Below, piece after piece: positions 11,601 through 23,270 of a stretch of DNA of 64,000 bases. A program made the position numbers and the translations under genes. Numbering within the stretch: the first letter of the stretch is position 1; every line of letters starts with the position of its first letter. Source of the DNA: Rotaria macrura (lineage: Eukaryota; Rotifera; Eurotatoria; Philodinida; Philodinidae). The stretch is taken from the NCBI GenBank assembly GCA_900239685.1, contig OENT01000136.1, positions 124,001 through 188,000 on the forward strand, in the 5' to 3' direction. A model generated the notes under the pieces. It searched no databases. It had not been told where the DNA came from and was given only the letters and a program-made list of their open reading frames with translations.

Positions 11601-14600
11601 TCGTAACAGTCTATGAGGAAACGTGGGGGAAACGGAAACCATATGAGGATACAGTATTTCTGGGTCGTTAACCACAGGTTTTTTCTTTACATCGGTGTAT
11701 TCCTCCGCATATGATCGTTTACGAACATGTACGTTCTACATAAATAAGTATACATAGATTACACATTCACATTTACATCCTTTTGATAAATTCTTGTATA
11801 AAAGATGTTTCTATCCTGCAATCGATGCAAAGATCCGAAACTCCTAGTGTAATCTATTCTGTTCAAAACTGTTCTATGTACAAAAACGAATTCGAAAAAT
11901 CAATAAGTGTTGTCAAAGGGTTGTATGTCTTTTATAGATAAAATTCAGTAAAAGTGAAGTAACTCAGTAGTTATCAACTAATAATATGAATTTAAGCTCG
12001 TAAAGTTATTTTATTGAGTAGCATACGACTAACTATAGAAAATTAATTGTGACTTTCTTTTACTACTAGAATTGGCTGATTTTGCATATGTATGTCGATG
12101 TTCCATATCGTATCTTACATGAGTCGATGTTGAATTATCTTGTTGGTTTGTTTGATAGATATCTTCTAATCGATTAATCTCGAGTAATAATTCTTCTTCA
12201 TCGTATTGATGATAATATTTTGCATTCCATGATGTATCATCTTGATTTTTATTGTTTAAAACTTCAAAGCATTTCGTTAGAATGTTCATCCATTGATTCA
12301 TGTGATTAGCTTCATTAGCTGGAAATAAGCGAGAAAAACCACCTAAATGATGACTTTCAAAATTTTCACGTTCTTTTTCTCGTCCGAATAGATATAAAAT
12401 TTCTTTCTATTCGAAAAAATAAGAATGAGAATAAGAATTTTCAAAGAAACATCATTTTCCATACTAGTCTATCTAGTTCATGCGTTTGATTGCTCGTATT
12501 TTTTCCTATGCTTGAATACAATCGACGCTGCGCTTCAATCTTTTCAATAGCGTGGCTCTTTTTTCGATCGGATACTCGAAAACGTAGTAAATTGAATGCA
12601 TCAAATAATAATTTAATCTTCATGTCAAATTCAACTTGTTCATGGGCACCAAAATCGACACATCGATCAACCTATATGAATTATTCACTAAAACTCGTCA
12701 ATTACGAAACAACCCTTACGACATACTTTAATGATCCAAGGTTTTAGTTTTTTATCAATTAATACATTAAAACATAGTAATTCAAAACATACGCTTTCAC
12801 TTGTTGGCAAGGCACCTGGACGACACGCTCGATAAGCATTTAATAGATACGGTTCAGCAAGAAGCACAGTTTTTATTACGATATTCTTAAAATGAAATAG
12901 AAACTAATCGTTAATTATCAATATTTTCTTGTTGAATATCTTTCGTTTACTTTTATTTCTTTCCATAATTTATCAGCATCTTGTTTTTGCTTTTGTAAAT
13001 ATTCAAATAAAAATGTCAGTTGACGACATTTTCCAATATATAAATCTAAATTATCATCTAAATCATATTCAACTGTTGAATAATTGGTTAAATGTATAGC
13101 TAAATTAAGCTGAAAGAAAACAATGCTTCCATTTGAGAAAGAATTACATGATGTTTTCAAATAAAACCTACTGCATTTTTTGAATTAGGCATTTTATATT
13201 TTTTCGAACTTATACAAACGAGACCATCATTGAATATAAATACACGTAGTGGATCACATGAAGTTATCAAAGCATAGATTCGAAGATCTTAACCATAAAA
13301 TACAGTTATTTAAAAAGTATATAAGCAAGAGAAAATAATACCAAATTTAAAACCCTCAATTAAATAAGGTTCTCGGATGTATTCTTGAATGATATAATTA
13401 TCAAGGGGCTGAACCTGCTTGAAGTCACAATGAATGAAAATTCTATTGAATAAAATAGGTTTCAACAAAAAGAAAGTCAGAAAATGCCAAAGAATTCTAC
13501 CCTTGACCCTTTGCTTCATTAGTGGGTTTAACAATATAAGTGGATGGATCCTTTTTTGGCTCGTTCGATGCATACGAATACCATAAATTATATTCTTTCG
13601 GTAATGTCCATGTGTTTGGAGCAAAATCATATTCTTCAGGAAGAATCTTTGACAGTCTGTAATGAAAGAAATTCTTGAAGTATAATCAAAAATCATTAAA
13701 ATCTACCGGTCATAATCCTGATCTAAGAATTCTTTGCGTGATAATTCGCTCAGTGTTGGGAAATGATTCACTTTTTGATAAGGCTTCAGTGCAGATACAA
13801 TATTCATGGATATCAACGAATCATTCCAGAGAAGATTACCAGTAAAGTCAGAATTTGGACTTATGGAAAAGCCAGATATATCAACGGCTTGACAGACTAA
13901 AATATAAATAATACATTAGCAAAATAAAAGACTTCTGCTTGATTTCTATCATTAACAAGAGTAACTTTGTATATTATATGCTGTATTATTAATAGTGACT
14001 CACTAAAAGGCTCAGTGCTTGGCTTGCCTTCATGATCTCTCAAAATTTATTTACAACGAAAATGCAACATGCACTAATTCAGATGAATTCATTAGTACTA
14101 TTATTAAAGATTGTAATGGAGAGCCGACATTTTGGTTTCTAACACGATTTGCATTGAGAAAGCTAACTGATTTTAAAGATAGAGTTTCTTCTGGTGTAAC
14201 GTCAACAATGGTTACGTTTCCTAGCTTTTGTTCATATTGCGTTCCTTTTCTAGATGAACAAAATAAAACAGCTGACGAAACAGAAAGATTTTTCTACGTT
14301 TATCTGCAATCATACTAGATCCAGCAGAATCTGTCTTAAAACTAGCGAACGAAAAACATAATGACTTACCTAAACGAAACTGCGTACCCACCACATTTGC
14401 ATGCAGACCTTGCCGTTTCTTTGGTTTCACTGGTACCCTCTTGGTATCGATGGTTATTTTTTTTAACCTGTGTTCACTTAACAATGCAATCAGACTTCGA
14501 AAAGCATTTGTTGAAGCTCGAATCGTACCCATATCGAATTGATGGCGTTCAACGCCTAATTTTTCACCTAAAAATTGTAAATCGGATCTACTACGACCGC

Positions 14601-16413
14601 TAATTAGAGAAACATGGAGGGCTATTTCAAGTAGTCGATCATCAGGTTTACGAATTAAATGCTTGAAAGCTTGCTCATACGAAATCGACGGTAGAGGTCC
14701 AGCTTTCGGTTTAATTGGTTTTGGAGGAGATGAAGCTTCACGCCAGATTCTAACAAGATGGGATATTGAAGAACTTGTTGAAGTAGCTTCATAAACTATT
14801 GTCATTAGATTTAGAATACGACCACGATCTAATGATGCTTTATTGGCTTTTTTTAATGATTTATATTGATCAAGTTTGACTATTGGCCAAGGAAAATGTG
14901 TTGATGAATGCGTTTCTCCGCTTCCATGATTTTGATTACTTGAGTTAAACGTAACTTTCATAATATCATGACAAACATTGATTAAATCTTCAATACCCAA
15001 TGCTCTCAGTCGAAGACGATCATAACCGTATCCTCGATATTTCCATCCTCCCTCAATTACCATCGTTTTTAATACAGCAGTACTCGAAGACCGAGATCGT
15101 GATCGAGAGAGATCTACTGGTCCATCATCAGATGCTTTCTGTAAACCGCGCGAACGAGATAGAGAAGAATGCGCCGCTTGATCTTCAGCTAATTTTTTTC
15201 CTGCTCCCCTCTCCTCTATCCGTTTGTCATAGTGAGTCGTAGGTGAGTGCCCAGATGTTCTAGCTCGAGAAGGTGTTGTTAGTTGATCAGCACCTGCTCT
15301 TCTTGCTGCTCGATTTTCATCGATCCCTTTGTCGTATTGACTCGAAGATGAGTGCCCAGATATACCAGCTTGAGAGGGCGTTGTTGGTCGATCAGAACCC
15401 GATTTCCTGGCTGCTCGATTTTCATCTATCCCTGTGTCGTATTGACTTGCAAGTGAGTGCCCGGATGTTCTAGCATGGGAGGGAGTTGTTGGTCGATCAG
15501 AATCCGATTTTCTCGCTGTTCCATATTCATCACTCTGTTTNTCATATTGACTCTTAGATGAGTGCCCAGATGTTCTAGCTTGAGAAGGTGTTGTTAGTTG
15601 ATCAGCACCTGCTCTTCTTGCTGCTCGATTTTCATCGATCCCTTTGTCGTATTGACTCGAAGATGAGTGCCCAGATATACCAGCTTGAGAGGGCGTTGTT
15701 GGTCGATCAGAACCAGATTTCCTGGCTGCTCGATTTTGATCTATGGTTGTGTTGTATTGACTCGTAGGTGAGTGACCAGATGTTCTAGCTTCAGAGGGCG
15801 TTGTTGGTCGATCAGAACCCGATTTTCTCGCTGTTCCATATTCATCACTCTGTTTATCATACTGACTTGTAGGGGAGTGCCCGGATGTTCTAGTTTTGGA
15901 ATACATTGGTGGCTGAGCACTACCTGACTTTTGTGCTGCTCGATTTTCATCTTCATGTTTACCGTATTGAGTCGTGGATGAGTGGGCGGAGCCTCCAGCT
16001 TGAGAAGGTATGATTGGTTGATCAGCACCTGATCTTCTTGTTGCTCGATTTTCATCTGTCCCTAGGTCGTATTGACTTGTAGATGAATGCCCAGATGTTT
16101 TAATATGCGAGGGTGTTGGAGGTTGATCAGAACCCGATCTTCTGGTCGCTCGATATTCATCATTCTGTTTACCATATTGAGTTGTGGATGAGCGGGCGGA
16201 GCCCCCAGCTTGAGAAGGTATAATTGTTTTATCATCACCTGGTTTTCTTGCTAGTCGATTCTCATAATTAAATGTATCTTGTTGTGTTATAGATAGGTTA
16301 TTTGATGTTCGAGGACTTGTTTGTTTCATCGATAGTTCATTTAGCGCTCTGTAGTTGTCAGTGTTCGATAGCATGTGGTGATAGTTAAGACGATCACTTG
16401 GTGAAGGAAGCAT
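8686..16413 (-). CDS. TTLL7: TTLL7-like tubulin polyglutamylase homologue with repeat-rich N-terminal extension; active-site residues substituted
   Basis: TTLL enzymes add glutamates to tubulin tails. Exons read by hand: 16413-14370, 13896-13707, 13656-13501, 13442-13342, 13287-13172, 13109-12951, 12885-12727, 12671-12465, 12406-12064, perhaps a 23-nt exon 11170-11148, then 10576-10076, 10015-9893, 9840-9593, 8872-8686: about 1518 residues in one frame. An in-frame TGA just upstream fixes the start at 16413. Residues 61-410 are ten 35-residue repeats, then an unrecognised region, then the TTL domain from about 663. Family blocks: NVVGTQFRLV, YIVKPTNEAKGQGIFI, YIIQEYIREPYLIEG, KFDLRIYALITSCDP, IHLTNYS, CFELLCFNVLIDKKLKPW, KIEAQRRLY. 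The C-terminal blocks ESWNDYKVDIGRFWLGQFD and SSWESLFVKS match TTLL7 specifically. The Mg-ATP triad Asp/Glu/Asn is replaced by N962/K975/D977, so ligase activity is doubtful. The 14370/13896 junction joins the extension to the TTL domain in frame. Confidence 0.85.
15184..16233 (-). repeat. Ten tandem 105-bp units coding 35-residue repeats
   Basis: In-frame repeats within the first exon of the TTLL7-like gene, e.g. DRPTTPSQAGISGHSSSSQY followed by DKGIDENRAARRAGA. The unit is Ser/Arg/Pro/Thr-rich, without Cys, and probably disordered. Units 6 and 9 are identical in protein, and units 8-10 echo units 5-7, which indicates a recent 315-bp (three-unit) duplication on top of the basic period. The ambiguous base at 15541 falls in unit 7. 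Confidence 0.95.
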
Positions 16414-18736
16414 TAAGGTTGTCAATTGTCAAGTGAGAGAATGAACAGATTGTAGTATTTTGCTTTGAGCAGAAGTGTATTGCAATACCATTGAATATAA
16501 ATGAGTGGTAGGCAACGAACCTCGATTTAAATTGAAGTCTAGTTTCAATAGATATCACTAGTGAGCTGTGTGTAGCATAATGTTGAGAGAACAAATGATT
16601 ATCTTGATAGAAGAAGAGAAGAATTTTATAAGAGAAAAAGATTGTTGTCTCCAGCTTCGTGTAAAGTTAAAATTAACATTTCATGATTTATATATCGTAT
16701 TCATTTCTAAATCTTGCAGTTGTACACGCAATGTTAGCACCTAGTTTGTTTTCTGTGTACTCAAAAATTCAGTACTCTCTAGAATCGGTCAATGTGTCTG
16801 ACCTGCCGGCTGTCTGTTTACACGATAACTTTATACAAATACATTCGATTGAGTCGAAATTTAGTGCACAGAATTGTCTCATCAATATTTCGGTCGAGTT
16901 CGAAGATGAGAAGGATCCGGCGAGAAATAGCTGAGTTATCGATTCAAGTTGTCATTATTGACCAAACAATCCCTGAGGGAGTTCATATGGATTTTTTCAA
17001 AACAACATTTTTTCTCTGAAGTATCCACAACGTATAGAAATTGACTGAGTTTTAACGCTGATTCCGAATCTGATGTTAGTTTTGAACCAAATCGTAGCTT
17101 TCTAACAAAACATTCGCCTGAAAAATGTCTGAATATGTACAGAAACCGCATCCAGAAACCAAATGCCTAGATATGTCTTAGATGACCAGTAGTTTTGAGG
17201 TTTCCCAAAAAGGTGTACCAGGATACTTCTTCCGTGCACACATTCTAGAATGACTGCTTTGTCTCATTCACTTTTTGAAGTACACATAATTCTCGGACTT
17301 AAGTCCGAGGTTTTCACATTAATTTTATGTTCTTCTCTACATGTTTATTAGTAATTTATCAAATTACAGTCAGTAATCCTGATGGCTACTATTTTGGTAA
17401 TAATCGTGGAATGTTCACAATAGAGAAATAGGAAAATTTTTCCCTTTAGGACCGCTATGGTCAGAGGGTATCACACAGCAAATAAATATAAAAGAAATAG
17501 GAAAATAAAATATGTGACGTTCTTGTACTTTGAATGATTTGTTGAAGTTAGTAGTCGATTACAATTTTTCATGTGGTAAATGACATATAAATTCAGATCT
17601 ATGAGTTGATTAGGGACTATAGATGAAACTACAGACTAGATGTAATGCTTTATCCGTACATGAAATTGAATTACATGATGATTGATCTTTTCTTCGAATA
17701 GAATTTCAATTTTACAAAGTCCACATTAGTGTAATGAAATTTTTTCTCAGCATATTTCTGTTACTTTTTTTAAATAATCATTGCTATATGTGATTACGTT
17801 TGGTTTTGAATAATAAAACACTTGTGTACGTCGCAATTTGAATGACCTCGTCCACTTCTATATTTTAAGATAACATTAGATTAAATTTTTTAATGATTTC
17901 AAAGATGGAAAGTCTCGAATGTAATTAGATCTCATGAGTTCTCTAAGGAATCTGATTCATGCATGTTTCTAACAGCGAACTTACCCTCGCAGCATTAATA
18001 AAATATTCAAAATCCTGGTGATATTTTATGCTTGCTCAGTTTCATACTCTGTTCACAACGCCTAATTATCCCGATGACATCCAGCCTAACGGATTTGTAT
18101 TTTACTTTTTCATTATGTTGAACGATTGAACTTCTTGATTTTGTCGTTCATAGTTACATATATTCCACTTACGGATATCTTCTAGTTTATGTTATTGTTT
18201 GTTGAGACACTTTTGTAACTCTCACCTGTTTTTGTTTTTTCATCTTTGTTTTAAAGTTTCAAGTAGCAAACGAGTATACATTTTCAACGATCGTTTATTT
18301 AAAAATAAATATAATTTAATTTTAAAAGGAAACTAATCGAGATTATGATTGATTGTAAGTTACGAAGCAGATTTAGGCGTGCCTGAAAATGATGTTCTAC
18401 ATCGATTCATTATACTAAACCTTAAAACCAATAATTTCTTAAAATCCATTGAAATCAAAAAGGTTTTACCTGAAATATTTAGGTGTCAACGAAGATGATG
18501 GTCACTGTCTTGAGAGTTATGAGAAAAAATATCAAAGGCATACGAATTTCCAGCAGTAACCCACTCATAACCTCATAAGTCTTGTTGCACACAAATGAAA
18601 ATAAGACTAAACATTGATTCATAGATATCAAGCAACAAACAAGCGATTTTATTGCAACAAAATGAATATTAAAATGACTAGAACATATAGAATTTTCCAG
18701 AATAATTTTGATTCACGCATAATTAAATACAAGAAA
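16414..18736. other. Non-coding stretch between TTLL7-like and CFAP36 genes
   Basis: AT-rich. Should include the TTLL7-like promoter near 16414-16700. Short frames on both strands show no recognisable protein. Confidence 0.5.
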
Positions 18737-19717
18737 TTATTTTTTATCAACAACTTCCCGTCGAAGTTTTGCTGCCATAGCTCGTCGCTTTTCCAATTCA
18801 CTATTGGATATTTGTTGTTCATGTTTATTTGTTGATTCCATTGCTTTTCGTGCAACATGTGCAGCCGATTGTGGTCGAACATGATCAGCACTTCCTTTCT
18901 CCAATTCTTGAAGAAGTTCACGATGTTTTTTTTGAATAATTAAATCCCTTTGTTGTTTAAGAAAATTCTGTCTTGATGACATTGCTGATGCAGTCCTATC
19001 ATCGGCACTTGATGTTGAATTTATTGTTAGTTCTCTCAATTTTTCAAGAAGAACTTCTTCAGGTACTGAATCAATTGTTCTCATTTTATCATTAAGCTAG
19101 AGCGAAACAAAACATTTTCTCGTTTAAGTTGAAATAACAAAGTCATTTTTAGATACCTCTGTCTCCTTTGCTTGAGAAGCGCGATCAGAAACAACATTCG
19201 TTTCTATATTGCGATTACGTTTAATATTTTGTGATATTGCATTTGATGATGATGTAGTTGCTTTCAATAATAATTGTAGAACCTGATCATCACCAGTATG
19301 AGTTTGTTTTAATAGGCCACATTCTAATTGCAAATTAACCAGTGCTTGTAGTTGAAGAATTAAATTTTTCCTCTTCATCATTTCAGTAAATAAATAAAAG
19401 TCATTGACCGAATATAATTGTTCAAAAGCTTCATCGATTGTTGATGAACTATTTTTATCACAAAAATCTTTTACTTGATTTCGATCTAATTTAAGATCGT
19501 CACTAAGGCCATGTATTAAGGAATCAGCTAAATTTTGATATTTCTTAAAAATTTTTTTCTCTTCATCAAGTGCAAATGATGATAATGGACTATCATCATC
19601 ATAATCAAAACATGCACAATTCGCATCAATAAATGTTTGAACAGGAGATAGCCATATACATGAATGAATGAAATCATTGATTATGTCGCCTATCCAGCAC
19701 TCTTCATTCGATGCCAT
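18737..19717 (-). CDS. CFAP36: Cilia- and flagella-associated protein 36 homologue (CCDC104/BARTL1)
   Basis: CFAP36 carries a BART-like helical domain that binds ARL3 and acts at cilia. Two exons, 19717-19157 and 19096-18737, joined by a 60-bp intron (donor GAG/GTATCT, acceptor CTCTAG), give 306 residues. The N-terminal BART-like domain is about residues 1-135, with blocks WIGDIINDFIHSCIWLSPVQTF, the acidic FDYDDDS, and FYLFTEMMKRKNLILQLQAL. The C-terminal part is a charged helix or coiled coil with SRQNFLKQQRDLIIQKKHREL and a conserved end, LEKRRAMAAKLRREVVDKK, close to the vertebrate C-terminus. Length is somewhat below human (about 342) and the middle linker is shorter. It is divergent to the filamin-like gene with 287 bp between the starts. 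Confidence 0.9.
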
Positions 19718-20004
19718 AATTAGCCTTTACTGTTTTTTAGAATTTTCCTACCATAGTATACAAAGAAGAGTTGGAAACAACCTTATTTGAAATCATTTTT
19801 ATAGATTAGCGTCCTCTATTGACACAAGAATTTCTAGAAAGAAATTCATCGAAAATAGTCAGTCCAATTAAATCTAAATATTCTACTTTATTACTTAGAA
19901 AGAATACGTTAAAGAAAGAAGATTCAGTTCTTTTCGAATATCATTTATCTTATATCTACGCTTTTTTTTCCTTTTTTTTTGTACGGATAGATTCTGATAA
20001 CATA
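19718..20004. promoter_or_regulatory. Putative bidirectional promoter, CFAP36 / filamin-like gene
   Basis: Only 287 bp separate two divergent ATGs, so both promoters and 5' UTRs must fit or overlap here. A pyrimidine run (C/T-rich, 19961-19980) lies near the plus-strand start. No specific factor site could be assigned. Confidence 0.45.
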
Positions 20005-22874
20005 ATGTTGCCAAAAGTTCGTCGTTTTCTGAATAATACTAGTAATAATTCTTATTCAGCCAATAATAAATTAAGATCATCAATAGATCGTCTAACTAAC
20101 AATAGTAGTAGCTCAAGTTCAACGGATGAAAACAATGGTACGTTCTAAGTAATCATTTCATATGTGTCTATTTTCAAATGATTTAGTTTATACAGAGACA
20201 TTGTTATATATTGTACATGTTGACGAAATTAAAGTAACTGCTGATCAACAACAGGAAAGTAATGATAAACAAAAATCGAATCACGTAACAAGAAGAGTAT
20301 CGAAACGAACAACAGCCAGTTTTAATGAGCGACAACAAAATCGAGAAAATCGAACACCAAATATACCGATATCAACACCACCTTCATTTAGTTTCTCGAA
20401 TCCATTCCGACGCTTGAATAGTAATTGAATAGAGTTTGTTAGTACAAGTTGTGTTTTCTTTTTTGCCTTATCATAGATTTACTTAAAGCGGCCGATAAAT
20501 CTACATTAAGTCCATCGACACCAAATCTCAATGGTAAGCAAAGAAAACTTATTTATCTTTTTATCGATTTGCCAATATCTAGTGACTCCACTTTGTTCGT
20601 CGACAGCTAAGAAATCTTCTCCATTCAAACGATCTCATTCACAAAATCAGAATAGTAATAATCTATTTCCTCCGCCACCTCCTGAATTTCTTTGTGATAA
20701 TCCAATAAACAGCGCACAACAACAACCAAATATTCGAGCCAATGGTCCTGGCCTAAAAGACGGATTTACCAATGATCATTGTTCGTATGATTTGTCTCTC
20801 TTCTTTTGAAAAAAACGAGCATGATCGTTTTTTACATCAAAGGTCATTTCAATTTAAATGCACCCGATGCCGAATTACAAAATCTTGTTATTGCCGTTGA
20901 CGGTCCATCGAAAGCTGACATTCAAATTGAAGTTATCGATAAAGGAATTTATCGAGTGTATTACAGATGTCAATCGGCAGGTAGATGAAAATTAATTTTC
21001 AAAAAAAACAGGAATAGAAAAGATATAACGGTGTATATTAAGGTACTTATCACATATCACTAACATACAATGGTGTGCACATTGATGGTTCACCTTATCA
21101 TTTATCATTACGTACTCCATCATCTCAAGAACAAGTTGTTCCACCTACTAATATTCCGATTCGTGCTGTTATTGAACCTATTGAATTTTATGTATGGTTT
21201 TGAAGTTATTTAAAAACACGAATTCATAGTTGTTATATATATAAATATATATTAGGTCAACACTCCATCTATAGTCAATGTTCGGCCAGAAACTCCATGC
21301 AATGTATTTCAAGCTTATATACAAGCACCACAAGGAAATATTAATTTACCCATAACAGTTCATAAATCAGCTAAATCAGGTTAGATTAAGTACAAACTAA
21401 TTATCGTGCAGAGTTTCTTTTTTTAACAGAAACTAAAAAGAAGAAAATTGTTTTTCTTCGGGTAACAGCTTGCTTTCATGGATATTGATGTTCTCGTTTC
21501 TAAAACACAAAGTTTCAGCAAACAACATGAAATTACATTTCATCTAGAACTAGAGAATCGAATCATAGTTAATTTGTAAAATATGGAAAAAATTACTATT
21601 TGTTTTCATGTTTGTTTTTGTTCTAAAATTCTCTCGCTTACCTATAACGAACTATGCAGAAAATCAATTATATTCTTTTTCATATTTAGACTGTTACGAA
21701 ATATTTTTCATACCAAATACATGTGGCAATCATTGGCTCAATATAAACCTTAATCATATACCTATCATCGATAACCCTTATCGGTTAATTGTACGACCAT
21801 GTTCTTCCATAAAATCTATCATGAACAGTAAAGAAGAACTATTTCATGCGTACACCGGTGAGTGTTGCTGCGATGGCCGAGTGGTTAAGGCGTTGGACTA
21901 GAAATCCAATGGGATCTTCCCGCGTAGNAGGTTCGAATCCTACTCGTAGCGCTTTGTTTTTTTTGTTTGTCCTATCGCATCCTTGTGAGTTGCTATGCGG
22001 AAGGAAAGAAAAGCAGAAAGAGAATCGATAAATGAACTGCTGCAGATCGTTTTCTTGTAGGAGAAGTGAGCCAATTTTTTGTATCAAAATCACCATATGA
22101 TTCATCATCGAGTACAGGAAAATTTTCTGTTGGCATCAGTGGGCCATCAACTGTTTTTCTCGATGCCAATGAAACTGAATACGGCTATGAAGTATGTATT
22201 TCATTATTGAAATTTATTTTAAATGCAATTAATTTTTCTTCGAGTTTCAATATAAACCACTTCGAATTGGAAAATATTTGATAACAGTGAAAAATAGTGG
22301 AAAACATATTCAAGGAAGTCCATTCATCTGTCGTGTTTATGGTTTGTTTCAATTAGTTACGAGAGTCAAATTATTTAATAGATCTTACTTTAGATAAACT
22401 CAAAGAGAATCGAACGACTAGTTGTGACACATTAACACCTATTCAATCGAGATCAAATCATGCTAGTAGTCAACTCGATCTTGATAATCTTCGTTCATCG
22501 ATGACAGGTGATGCTTCACAAATTTGTGTTTTTGGAACCGGTCTATACGAAGCTAAGAAACGACGAAAAACAACATTTAAAATTGATGCTAGTCAAGCAG
22601 GTTTTGATTGAATGAATTCGAAAAAGTATAAATATCTATTTTAAAGATAAATCGATTAATGTGTTTAGGTCCTGGCATACTTCTAGTTGGTCTGTACTCA
22701 CCTTTTGGACCTTGTGAACGTCTTGTTGTCAAGCGTATTATGCCACAATCTCCCGGTTTTATCTATAAAGTGTCTTATCGAGTACGAATGGCTGGTCAAT
22801 ATCTATTAACAATTCTTTATGGAGTCAATATGAAACATGTGCCTGGAAGTCCATATCTTGTGCTCGTTGAATAA
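20005..22874 (+). CDS. Filamin-repeat protein lacking an actin-binding domain
   Basis: Filamin repeats are Ig-like modules that scaffold actin and membrane partners. Exons read by hand: 20005-20137, 20196-20420, 20477-20533, 20607-20780, 20843-20980, 21043-21191, 21256-21379, 21690-21857, 22061-22191, 22245-22341, 22394-22600, 22669-22874, giving 602 residues in one frame. Residues 1-180 are low-complexity (Ser/Asn/Gln, PPPPPEF). Four filamin-type repeats follow at about 185-270 (ANGPGLKDGF, IAVDGPSKADI, TYNGVHIDGSPYHLSL), 283-375 (degenerate), 392-466 (VGISGPSTVFLDA, HIQGSPFICRV) and 505-602 (GPGILLVGLYSPFGPCE, HVPGSPYLVLVE). The GSPY/GSPF endings are typical of the fold. No calponin-homology domains are present, unlike full filamins (2000+ residues), so it may be a scaffold without its own actin binding. 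The 20780 junction uses a weak donor (GTTCGT). The start of exon 2 is ambiguous (20196 or 20236). Confidence 0.85.
21867..21951 (+). tRNA. tRNA-Ser (anticodon AGA), inside an intron of the filamin-like gene
   Basis: Seven-bp acceptor stem (GCTGCGA with TCGTAGC, one G-T pair), discriminator G. A box TGGCCGAGTGG and B box GGTTCGAATCC are both intact. Anticodon stem TTGGA/TCCAA closes loop CTAGAAA, anticodon AGA at 21900-21902. The long variable arm (GGGA/TCCC) is the mark of a serine tRNA. The T stem GNAGG pairs CCTAC, so N at 21928 is probably T. If so, GTA is duplicated at the variable-arm/T-stem junction, three bases more than the usual form. It lies on the same strand as the host gene, in its 203-nt intron 21858-22060. 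Confidence 0.93.
21957..21964 (+). terminator. Pol III terminator for tRNA-Ser
   Basis: A run of eight T residues starting five bases after the discriminator, as expected for RNA polymerase III termination. Confidence 0.8.
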
Positions 22875-23270
22875 AAACTCAAACAAATGAAATTACATAA
22901 TTTTCACATTATTTTTCGTTTTTTTTTCTATTTTATGTATATGAATGATTGTTTTTTCCTTGAACGTATGTTTTGTTCTTTATTCTCTCAGCTATTGAAA
23001 CAGTGTTGTTGTGTTTATGTGTCTGTGTGTTTGCGTCTGAATCGCAAAAAAAACCCGAGAAAATGAAGAATAAATGAAAACTGAATGAAAAAAAATTCTT
23101 TACTATAAAAACAGCTATCAAGAAAAAAAAGCAAAGAAACATAACTCAACTTTTACGTTTGGTAGATAATTTGAATAAAAACAGTGTTGCTGTAAGTCAG
23201 TGAACTTGATTCGTGAAAAGTAACTAAAATTGCATTCAATCATTAGTTTCATAGTTCATAATTAATTACA
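22875..23270. other. Intergenic region, filamin-like gene to ubiquitin-like gene
   Basis: 396 bp between two same-strand genes. It holds the 3' end of the filamin-like gene (an AATAAA overlaps its stop at 22871-22876) and the promoter of the next gene. A-rich and T-rich runs only. Confidence 0.45.

Noticed and set aside
14051-14233. Alternative exon reading LGNVTIVDVTPEETLSLKS to a stop at 14051
   Set aside because: Open in frame, but it matches nothing and would destroy the TTLL7 join; probably intron sequence.
14221-14370. Reading the first TTLL7-like exon through to a stop at 14221 as the true C-terminus of a separate gene
   Set aside because: A strong donor (G/GTAAGT) at 14370/14369 joins in frame to the TTL core at 13896, and the residues on both sides match the TTLL7 N-terminus.
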